Shown piece by piece: positions 34,216-42,888 of a stretch of 64,000 nt of DNA. A program made the translations under genes and the position numbers. The stretch lies in NCBI RefSeq assembly GCF_000003195.3, contig NC_012878.2, positions 41,767,248-41,831,247 on the forward strand. Direction: 5' to 3'. Every line of letters starts with the position of its first letter. Within the stretch, counting starts at the first letter, position 1. Under the pieces are notes generated by a model, which saw only the letters and a program-made list of their open reading frames with translations, was not told where the DNA came from and made no database searches. The stretch is from Sorghum bicolor. Taxonomy: Eukaryota; Streptophyta; Magnoliopsida; Poales; Poaceae.

Positions 34216-34297
34216 ACCCCCTAAAGAAATAGACAAACACCAAAACTCGTGGAATTCTATCAGATAAAACCGTAAGTCTGGGTGTTGGTTGCATTTG
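34216..34297 (-). repeat. Element A 5' LTR, inner remnant
   Basis: Begins with the acccc duplication and matches 1509-1589 of the partner LTR. The final 55 bp of the LTR are missing. The sequence switches to T' gag at 34293-34297 (atttg). Confidence 0.9.
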
Positions 34298-34993
34298 TGA
34301 TGTTCCCGGCGTCAACTCTGGAGGCATACCATAACCCCACCAGTTGGGAGGAAGAGTTAACCCTGACATTGCCGATGCCAACATATCTGTTGTCAGTTTA
34401 TGCTGCCCAACTGAAATTTGTGGGTTGGTTGCCATCGGCATAGATAGTGCACCAGTAGTCCCCAATGTACTTGGAGGGACGGCAGACTGTGCACTTGCAT
34501 TCGTCAAGGCAGCCGATGGAGCCGTGACCTCTGGTGCCGATGGCTGATGATGGGAGGGCCCCACATAATCTGGCGGGATTTGTCCTTCCTTGAAAGTTCT
34601 TGCCACGGCGTTGAAAACCGTATTAGACAGTACACCAGCTTGGTTAATCAACGCTCGATTGATGGCATTGTCAACCATATCTTGAAGCTTGCCAGGATTG
34701 GCGTCAAAGGTGACCTGCCGTGGTGCCGGCAGTGCATCTTTCTGGACCACTTCGCCGCTCCTGTTTATGCTGAAAGACCTCAGGCATTGCTGCTTGAACT
34801 CTTCCATGGCTTGGGCAATAGCTTGCTTTTGCTCATCCTTGAGGTTGGCCTCCGTCACGGGGATGACGTTCTCTTGATCGAGGTCAGAGATCGACATGTT
34901 GATCTTGATCTTGAATCTATCCCACCGGGCGTGCCCAAAGATGTGTTGATGCAAAACTGATCTGCAAACACAAAGGGCTAATACCCGATTCAA
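34293..34993 (-). pseudogene. gag: T' gag: truncated second copy of the Tat gag
   Basis: Encodes the first ~230 residues of the same Gag as 46631-42888. I see two base differences over the 1339-bp duplicated block (34293-35631 versus 45931-47269) and no indels. It then runs into A's LTR, which adds a short unrelated tail ending at 34193. The ATG position and the N-terminal stretch MSISDLDQENVIPV are identical to T. It cannot make a functional Gag because the capsid core and all downstream domains are missing. Confidence 0.9.
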
Positions 34994-35016
34994 ACGTTAA
35001 GGCGTGCCAGCCGATT

Positions 35017-35631
35017 TGACCTTGCTATCGGCAAAGGTGATAACTCGAATACTTTAGTCCTGACAACAGCGATGCGCCCGGATGTCACGGCTAAGAGGTA
35101 CTCACGCGGAACTCGAGAACACGCCGAGCTTAAGTCGACGAATTCCTAAGAACTCGTAATAAAAAGAAAAAAGTATGACGAAGTCGTCGAAAAGTAGATG
35201 CTGGAATATGAGTAAAAACGTGTGTTTGATTGATTTCTTGATTCATTATTACAAGGTCCTAGGGTTTATATTTATACCCTGCTCAAAGAGCTACAACCAG
35301 ACACGATTAGAATTCGAATTCCAAATTACACGGAATCCGTATACAAAACGATGCAAATAACTAAGGAAATAATAAAACTATCCTTCGTGACAAACCGAAA
35401 CTCCTCCACATGACAACTGGCAGCTTCCGGACTCCTCCTTCGCATCATCGGCAATCCCCTTGCCATAGTCATCGGCAGACCTTTTTATCCAGCCATCGGC
35501 ACCATATTACTGCCTGTGGACTTAGTCACATTCAACCTCTCCCTCATCGGCAACCATCCTCATCAGCAACCCGCATCGTACTGCCACCCTATCCTGCCAT
35601 CCTAGACACGTGCCCAAAAATGGTGTCAACA
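35017..35631 (-). repeat. T/T' shared LTR (3' LTR of T, 5' LTR of T')
   Basis: The outer end is TGTTGACACC on the minus strand (35631). The inner end is set at the TG near 35017 but is uncertain, because both LTR copies continue into identical gag. It is identical by eye to 46655-47269. The TATA box TATAAATATAAA is on the minus strand at 35265-35276. I could not identify the PBS tRNA. A CCA-ending stretch (ttaaggcgtgcca) lies next to the inner end. Confidence 0.8.
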
Positions 35632-35634
35632 CAT

Positions 35635-35643
35635 GCCCCCCAG
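35635..35643 (-). other. Element T polypurine tract
   Basis: The minus strand reads AAACTGGGGGGCATG immediately before the 3' LTR start TGTTGACA. Confidence 0.8.
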
Positions 35644-36113
35644 TTTCGGAGTATAAAACTATTAATGCTCCGAAATTCTCTGCAGTAATGATGCCTTCTC
35701 CGCAATTAATGCTCCTAATCTGGTAACCGACAACCTCAATCTGGACAACTCTGATCCTAATCCTCCGCAGATTCCTCGAAATCCCCAACTTCCTAAACGG
35801 GCATCTTTCTTGGTCGTACATCGGCAACAATACCGTTACAAAGATCTGCCGATGCTCTGACCAGGATATTCGCAAAAACGGTTACCTCCCCTCTATCCGC
35901 CCATCGGCAAGATGACCGTTATAGAATATCGCCGATGGACCGACCAGGAGATCTCGCACAGTAAAATATCTTTAGATAATGACCGCTTCCCGTCAAATCA
36001 CCTGCACAATCCCTGGATTACCGTGCGAACAGTTACCATATCCACCTGAGTACCCTCGGGCTTCTCGGATGCGGCAAAGAGATAAGTCGGATTTGCCCTT
36101 GCCCATCTTGTCC

Positions 36114-36121
36114 TATAAATA
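36114..36121 (+). promoter_or_regulatory. TATA box of the antisense gene in T
   Basis: CTATAAATAG on the plus strand, about 157 bases before the first ATG and about 480 bases inside the element from the LTR. A CT/CA-rich leader follows. It points opposite to the LTR promoter. Confidence 0.65.
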
Positions 36122-36270
36122 GTTCCTTCTTGGGTACTCCTCCCCCATTACACCATTCTACTATCCAACTTTGCTTTTCCAGCGGCGGCGCCATTTACAA
36201 CCTTCAAGATCTCCGACAAGCACTCCTCTTCATCAACTCCGGTGCCCTCCAATGTCCTCTTCACGACAAG

Positions 36271-39200
36271 ATGGCCATTGGCTTCGTCGTCCCTGAGGTC
36301 AGACTTCCATCTCATCTTCTGTGTATATTCCTATTCATCCGCGATTCATCTTACTGAATATTCCCCTTTTCCTTTTTCTTTGTATTTTTATTCCCCCAAA
36401 ATCACTAGGAGTTGTCCAATAAAATTGTCATCCCCACCGATCAACCACACCTTCAATGTCTCGGTCCTCTAGGGGATTCAGATCCAACCAATCTTATCAA
36501 CGCAGAAACCAATAGAATCCCCTTTAGGGCTGAAAACTTTTCTGTAGATCTATGGAAAGACACTTTTCGTTCTTGGCCTAGCCCTACTGTAGGGTGAAAA
36601 GACTGGTTCTTGAGGGTCAGCAATTCTTATGAAGTCCAGTGGGGTGAGAGGAAGCTAGCTCAATGCATTAGGCTATCCATTGCCGATATGCACAGGAACG
36701 AGTCACTGCTGATAGCTGCATCCTACTTTTGGTCAGACACTCTCAATGCTTTTGTTTTTGGCCACGGCCCTGCTTCTCCTACCCTTGCCGATGTAGCCAT
36801 GCTCACTGGGCTAGATATATCTTCTGCCGATAGCACCCACTTTTTTGATACTGCCCCCAGTGCCAAAGTGGAGACTCGCGCTATCGGCGGTTGGTCAGGG
36901 TACATCCAGAAGTACCGCGGGAGAGGGCCTGTCACCATAAAGGAGCAAACCACCTTTCTGAACATGTGGCTGGACAAGTTTGTATTCTGTGGTCGATCGG
37001 CAGGACCAACTTCTGTCTATCTATCGGCAGCAGAAAGACTGGCTAGCGGTGGCCAATTTCCTCTCGGCCGATATTTGCTCAGCGCTGTTTACCACCTTCT
37101 TCATCAGGTAGCCCAGAAACTCCTGCTTGGCCAATCCATCGGCAACTTGGGAGGCCCCTGGTGGTTTATTAATATGTGGCTCAATCTGCACCTGCATAAG
37201 CGCCTTGATTTCAACTTGTTCTCACAGCACTTCCCAAGAGATATAGCCGAAAATCATGTGTTGGGTGAAGAGGAATCGGCAACGCGTGCCCCCTTGAACT
37301 TTGGCGAAGCCGTTATAGTCTTACCCGGTTCAGGGAACAATCCGGATCAGATCGGCCGATTCTTCGAGACTCTGTATGAGGGATTGGCCAGAGATGAACG
37401 ACCATGGTTGGCCTATGATGACCCAGACAGCATGCTCCCTCTAACCTTCAATCCATTTGATGAAGCTCTTGACAGGGATAATGAGGTGATGATGGCAATT
37501 GTGAATTTCTTCGGTAGCACAAAAACCTCTCCCCAAACCTATGAATTTTACAATCCATCGGCATTAGCTCGCCAGCTAGCTTTCGGCCAATTGCCGATTG
37601 CACTTCCTTATGCCGATGTGATAAAGCCCAGAGAACCCATCACCAACCTTCTCGAGTGGACTCGAGTAGCCCAGCTACCACCAAATGCCGATACAGATGT
37701 AGATCTGTCAGAATGGGTTCCAGCTGCCTTTATCACTCAGGCATACAAGCTATGGTGGGCAGAATGGAAAGAGAATCTATTCTACAGATCGGCCCTCTCA
37801 TACCGCGGCATGATCGACCCCGAATACGAAGTCCCTGATGACACTGTAAGTATTTTAAACCGATGTCTCATTTTCCAATACTATTTCCATCGGTAACTTA
37901 CCCCTGTATTCCTTTTGCAGGTTGACAACACCCCCCCATCGGTTAGCAGGAGTGGCAAGCTGATCGACTTGTTCCCCTCAGGCCCGATCTCCTCAATCGG
38001 ACACAATGCTCCCACTCTGGCTTCCATCGTGCATCGGGGTGCGCGCCTCAAGAAAGTTACCACCAGGAAAACTCAGACATCGCCAACGGTAGCTGCTTCC
38101 ACTCTGGCGCAAGCTTTCAAGGCAATTTGTCAAACCCTTTTCATTTATGCTGACTATCTTTGTATCGGCTATCTGTGCTCATAAACTCCTTTTTGTTGTT
38201 GCAGCAAACTGGTGCATCGGCAAAAGCCAAACGCCAAGGTACCGATGCTCCCCAGTCTAGCCAGCCAAAGAGGAAGGGCACCCAAGGTGCTAAGGCTGGA
38301 ACAAAGCGCCAGAAAGTGGCAACTCCCCCTCCTCCTCCGGTGTCTCCAATCCCGGTGGAATCTTCCCCTTCTTCTCCAGAAGTCCAGACACAGCAAGCAC
38401 CATCTCCCCAACCAATGCAGGAAGCACCACAGATGGAAGAACCCCAGCAGGAAGAACCTCAAACAGAAGGTACATCAGCTAACGTGGGTGAACAAACAAC
38501 TGGCCCGGCAGGTCCAGTTATATCATCGGCGGTTTCCCCGATTCAGACAACTGTTGTTCCTCCTCCGGGTAACATATTTCAACAATACTTCCGCCGATAA
38601 ACTTATTCTCATTTAGTCTCATAACCCTTCCTGTCTTCTTTCAGTCGATATCGTTCCATCGGCAACATTTGCCGATCAACCTGTAGCTCCATCGGTATCT
38701 TTGAGTCAAAGGCAAGAAATTGCCTTGAAACAAGTAAGTCATCCAATTTTTCCACCAGTATCGTCTGCCGAAGCTTTGACCATAAAAATGACTTATTTCA
38801 TTCTCATTTTCAGGAACAAGATTCTCCCGATAGCTTATTCTCCTTCGCCATTGATATCTTCGAAGAAGAAGGTGAGGAAGCAAGCTCCTCTCGGGCAATT
38901 GGGACTGTATCGGCAGAAACCAGGGCTAAGCTGGAGGAGCTATCGGCCATACTTCATCAAGACACAGCTCAACTGGTCAACGATTCTGACCCAGCCAAGG
39001 CCCTGTTCAAAACCCTTAGAGGCCAAATTCCTGCCGATGCTGAAGAAACCCTCTTCCATGCTGCACACCTAGAAAGCCGCCAGCTACAGTACCAGAGAGC
39101 CACTCGACGCCTTGCCGATAGAGCCGCTCAAATTCAGCTTTCTGAGGAGATGATGAAAGAAAAACTCTTAGCCGATGAGAAACATAAGAACATCGGCACC

Positions 39201-39509
39201 TTAAAGTCCTCAGGTGATGCACTGAAGCAGAAAGTATCTGATCTATCGACAAAAAGAGAAGCTCTACTAGCCGAACTCAAGCAAGTAGAGGATGCTCTGT
39301 CCCAAGCCCAGCAAGAAGAGAGTCAACTGCCGGAGACCATCAAGCACCTTGAACAAGAACGAAACGTCCACGGTCGCAAAGCGCTGCAGTTGAAGAGGAA
39401 GCTGAAGCCGATAGAAGGTTCTGCCGATGATGATATCAAAGAGATAGAGACAGCCAATCAGATCCGGCTGCGCGCCATATCGGCAATCCAAGCGCTGCTG
39501 AACATCTGA
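36271..39509 (+). CDS. Antisense plant-mobile-domain gene of T, six exons
   Basis: Inferred exons: 36271-36297, 36409-37845, 37921-38121, 38205-38568, 38645-38733 and 38814-39509. Every junction keeps the frame. Donors are GTCAGA, GTAAGT, GCAATT (a GC-AG intron), GTAACA and GTAAGT, and all acceptors end in CAG or TAG after pyrimidines. The product would be about 937 residues. Exon 2 has the plant-mobile-domain (PMD) pattern: LLIAASYFWSDTLNAFVF, then PTLADVAMLTGLDI, then WWFINMWLNLHL. A proline/glutamine-rich linker follows (exons 4-5), then a C-terminal coiled coil (exon 6: KLLADEKHKNIGTLKSSGDA, ELKQVEDALSQAQQEESQ). One in-frame TGA (36595-36597) breaks exon 2 before the PMD, so this copy may be inactive or start downstream. 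The gene is convergent with pol and ends 145 bases from it. Antisense extra ORFs are known in Tat elements. The function is unknown. Confidence 0.75.
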
Positions 39510-39560
39510 AGCTTTCATCGGCAACACACCTTTGTTTTCCCGCTTTTAGCTTTTAGTCTA

Positions 39561-39644
39561 GCCGATAAGACTGTTATCGGCATCTTTTGAAACATTAAGT
39601 CTGCCCCCAAACATTTAAATCCAGCCGATAGGAGTGTTATCGGC
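39561..39644. other. Paired GCCGATA hairpins between pol and the antisense gene
   Basis: Hairpin 1 has arms GCCGATAA (39561-39568) and TTATCGGC (39574-39581) with a 5-nt loop. Hairpin 2 has arms GCCGATA (39624-39630) and TATCGGC (39638-39644) with a 7-nt loop. Both are perfect. They fill the short gap between two convergent genes and are built from the element's dominant hexamer. They may act in termination or 3'-end formation on both strands. Confidence 0.7.
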
Positions 39645-39654
39645 ACTTAAACTT

Positions 39655-42600
39655 TTATGCATCGACCCATATGCTGGGGTAGTACTTCTTTAAATATTTG
39701 CCATTTAATGCTCTGGGAAATTCAACTCCTTCGAGAGTTTCTAGAATATAGGCATTACCAGGAGCCGAGTGTCTTATCCGATAAGGACCTTCCCAATTAG
39801 GAGACCACTTCCCAAACTTCGAACTTTTAGTCCCGACTGGCAAAATCAACTTCCATACTAAATCCCCATCGGCAAACTCCTTAGCCTTTACTTTCTTATC
39901 ATACCATCTAGCAATTCTCTTCTTATTTTCTTCTATACTCATTAAAGCCTTTAACCGATGCCCTGCTAAATCATCTAACTCATCGGTCATCAAAGTGGCA
40001 TAATCATCGGCAGCCAATTGATCTTGAAAAGATAATCGCCTAGATCCAGCCTTAATCTCCCAAGGCAACACTGCATCATGTCCATACACCAATTGATAGG
40101 GTGACACCTTGGTTGATCCATGACAAGCCATCCGATAAGACCATAGTGCTTCATTTAACAATGTATGCCACCGCCTAGGATTTTCTTCAATCTTTCGTTT
40201 AATACGCTTGATAATTCCTTTGTTAGACGCTTCGGCCTGCCCATTGGCTTGAGCACAGTAAGGAGAAGAATTCAACACTTTAATTCCCACACCGATTGCG
40301 AATTCATCGAACTCCCCCGACGTGAACATGGTGCCCTGATCGGTAGTAATCGTTTGGGGAATCCCAAATCGGTAAATAATATGCTCCTTCACAAAATCAA
40401 TCATATTGGCCGATGTGACTTTCTTCAAAGGAATAGCTTCGACCCACTTAGTGAAATAGTCAGTGGCAACTAGAATGAACTTATGCCCTTTGCTAGATGG
40501 TGGATAAATCTGGCCGATCAGATCGATGGCCCATCCCCGGAACGGCCATGGTTTTATTATAGGATTCATAGCCGATGCGGGTGCTCTCTGGATATTACCG
40601 AACTTTTGACAACCTTGACATCCCTTGAAATATCTAAAACAATCTTCAAGTATGGTTGGCCAAAAATATCCATTCCTTCGAATCATCCACTTCATCTTAA
40701 AAGCTGACTGATGCGCTCCACACACTCCTTCATGGATTTCCCCCATCAAACTTCTGGCTTCATCATCACCCAAGCATCGGAGAAGAATTCCGTCGACAGT
40801 TCGATAATACAATTCATTTTCATGGAGCACATACTTGGTTGCCTGAAATCGAACCCGTCTTTCAACTTTTTTGGATGGATCTTTTAGATAATCAACAATT
40901 TCTTTCCTCCAATCACCGACACCAACTGCCGATGTCGCATTAATCATTGGCTGATATCCCGAGGCATGCTGAGCTAACCGATTAGCGTCTTCATTATACA
41001 ATCGGGGAACATGCTCCAATCGGAAGTCCTTGAATTCCTTTAACAGTTGCATACTTCTCTCGAAATAGGTTATGAGAACTTCACTTCGGCATTCATAGCT
41101 TCCGGCCAATTGATTTATAACCAACATAGAATCCCCGAATATTTCAACAGCATCAGCACGAACTTCTCTTAACAACTCCAATCCCTTGATCAGAGCTTGA
41201 TACTCAGCCTGATTATTTGTTGATGTAGCAACAATCGGCAAGGAAAACTCATACTTCCTCCCCTTAGGAGAAACTAATACAATGCCGATTCCTGCCCCCC
41301 GGTCACAGGTAGATCCATCAAAGAAGAGCGTCCAGGGTGCAATTTCCAAGGTTTCCACTAGACCGCAATGCTGAGTCACAAAATCGGCCATAATCTGCCC
41401 TTTGACTGCCTTAGCCGATTCGTAACGCAAATCGAACTCCGACAGCGCTAAAATCCATTTACCGATCCTACCACTCATAATCGGCATAGATAGCATGTAT
41501 CGGACCACGTCATCTTTGCAAACAACAGCACATTCGGCCGATAACAGGTAATGTCTCAGCTTGATACATGAACAATATAAGCATAAGCACAGTTTCTCAA
41601 TGGCCGAATATCTGGTTTCAGCATCAATCAACCTCCTACTCAAATAATAAATTACTCTCTCTTTCCCTTCAAATTCTTGAACTAAAGCTGAACCGATAAC
41701 CGATCCATCGGTAGATAAATACAATTTGAAGGGCTTCCCTTGTTGAGGTGGAACTAAAACTAGAGGATTTACTAGATACTTCTTGATTTCATCCAGAGCC
41801 AACTGCTGTTCTTCTCCCCAAACAAACTCTTGATCGGCTTTCAATTTAAGAAGAGGACTGAAAGCACGAATCCTCCCAGATAAATTCGATATAAATCTTT
41901 TGATAAAATTCACCTTGCCGATCAAGGATTGGAGCTCGGTTTTATTGGTAGGGGCCACTATTTTATTGATGGCATCAATAGATCTTCGACTAATTTCAAT
42001 ACCCCTCTGATGTACCATGAAACCAAGAAACTGCCCTGCCGATACGCCAAATGCACACTTGTTGGGATTCATCTTCAATCCATGCTTCCTTGTGCACTCC
42101 AACACTTTTCGTAAATCGGCAAGATGCTTTGAGAAATCTCCAGACTTAACCACCACATCATCAATATAAATCTCTACGAGCTTGCCGATGAACTCATGAA
42201 ATATAAAATTCATGGCCCTTTGATAAGTAGCACCAGCATTCTTTAACCCAAAAGTCATGACTATCCATTCAAATAGTCCAACATGACCAGGACACCTGAA
42301 TGCGGTTTTTGGAATATCCACCTCTGCCATGAATATTTGATTGTAACCTGCATTACCATCCATGAAGCTGATGACCCGATGGCCAGCCGCAGCATCAACC
42401 AGTAGATCGACGACAGGCATTGGGTATCCATCCATCGGCGTAGCTTTATTGAGATTCCTGAAATCAATGCACACCCGAAGCTTCCCGTTCTTCTTGTAAA
42501 CCGGAACAACATTGGAAATCCATTCGGCATACCGACACTGCCGAATAAACTTAGCTTCAATAAGTTTAGTGATTTCGGCCTTAATATCAGGTAGAATGTT

Positions 42601-42888
42601 AGGATTACATCGGCGGGCTGGTTGCTGATGTGGCCGAAATCCAGACTTGATGGGTAACCGATGTTCGACAATGGATCGGTCTAAACCAGGCATCTCTGTA
42701 TAATCCCAAGCAAAGCAATCTTTATATTCCTTTAACAAACTAATCAATTGTCGCTTACACTCAGGATCTAATTTAGCACTAATAAAAGTAGGTCTAGGCT
42801 TATCACCACTACCTATATCTACTTCTACCAAATCATCGGCCGATGTGAATCCCTGGCCTAATTTTCCATCATCGGCGAATCTATCCAT
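39655..42888 (-). CDS. pol: Tat Pol: RT, RNase H, archaeal-type RNase H, integrase (1077 aa)
   Basis: It is intact. RT shows KNGKLRVCIDFRNLNKATP, FMDGNAGYNQIFM, TFGLKNAGATYQRAM and the catalytic box EIYIDDVVV. The Ty3-type RNase H follows (about residues 390-480; FKLYLSTDGSVIGSALVQ). A second RNase H of archaeal type comes next (about residues 530-650: LFFDGSTCDRGAGIGIVL, NNQAEYQALIKGLELL, IFGDSMLVINQL), the Tat-lineage marker. Integrase has the HHCC finger (CGAHQSAFKMK, YFKGCQGCQKF) and the DDE core: WAIDLIGQI, TTDQGTMFTSGEF, QANGQAEASNKGI. It ends in a GPY/F-type segment (NWEGPYRI) with no chromodomain. The ATG shares one base with the gag-pro stop (TAATG at 42886-42890), which suggests reinitiation. 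Confidence 0.96.
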   Translation of the reverse strand: MDRFADDGKLGQGFTSADDLVEVDIGSGDKPRPTFISAKLDPECKRQLISLLKEYKDCFAWDYTEMPGLDRSIVEHRLPIKSGFRPHQQPARRCNPNILPDIKAEITKLIEAKFIRQCRYAEWISNVVPVYKKNGKLRVCIDFRNLNKATPMDGYPMPVVDLLVDAAAGHRVISFMDGNAGYNQIFMAEVDIPKTAFRCPGHVGLFEWIVMTFGLKNAGATYQRAMNFIFHEFIGKLVEIYIDDVVVKSGDFSKHLADLRKVLECTRKHGLKMNPNKCAFGVSAGQFLGFMVHQRGIEISRRSIDAINKIVAPTNKTELQSLIGKVNFIKRFISNLSGRIRAFSPLLKLKADQEFVWGEEQQLALDEIKKYLVNPLVLVPPQQGKPFKLYLSTDGSVIGSALVQEFEGKERVIYYLSRRLIDAETRYSAIEKLCLCLYCSCIKLRHYLLSAECAVVCKDDVVRYMLSMPIMSGRIGKWILALSEFDLRYESAKAVKGQIMADFVTQHCGLVETLEIAPWTLFFDGSTCDRGAGIGIVLVSPKGRKYEFSLPIVATSTNNQAEYQALIKGLELLREVRADAVEIFGDSMLVINQLAGSYECRSEVLITYFERSMQLLKEFKDFRLEHVPRLYNEDANRLAQHASGYQPMINATSAVGVGDWRKEIVDYLKDPSKKVERRVRFQATKYVLHENELYYRTVDGILLRCLGDDEARSLMGEIHEGVCGAHQSAFKMKWMIRRNGYFWPTILEDCFRYFKGCQGCQKFGNIQRAPASAMNPIIKPWPFRGWAIDLIGQIYPPSSKGHKFILVATDYFTKWVEAIPLKKVTSANMIDFVKEHIIYRFGIPQTITTDQGTMFTSGEFDEFAIGVGIKVLNSSPYCAQANGQAEASNKGIIKRIKRKIEENPRRWHTLLNEALWSYRMACHGSTKVSPYQLVYGHDAVLPWEIKAGSRRLSFQDQLAADDYATLMTDELDDLAGHRLKALMSIEENKKRIARWYDKKVKAKEFADGDLVWKLILPVGTKSSKFGKWSPNWEGPYRIRHSAPGNAYILETLEGVEFPRALNGKYLKKYYPSIWVDA

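Larger units (their letters stand above)
429..34297 (-). mobile_element. Element A: non-autonomous Athila-like Ty3/gypsy LTR element, split by S and B
   Basis: The 3' LTR is 429-1644. The internal part is 1645-6340 plus 23484-23991. The 5' LTR is 23992-25082 plus 34216-34297. The internal part is interrupted by Sirevirus S and the 5' LTR by element B. The PBS matches the 3' end of plant tRNA-Asp, as in Athila elements. There is no gag, RT, RNase H or integrase. The only coding remains are two degenerate retropepsin-like modules. The right end lacks about 55 bp of LTR and has no target duplication, because a deletion joined it to T'. Confidence 0.85.

Noticed and set aside
34193..34993. 266-aa ORF as a separate gene
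   Set aside because: A chimera: truncated T' gag read through into LTR A.
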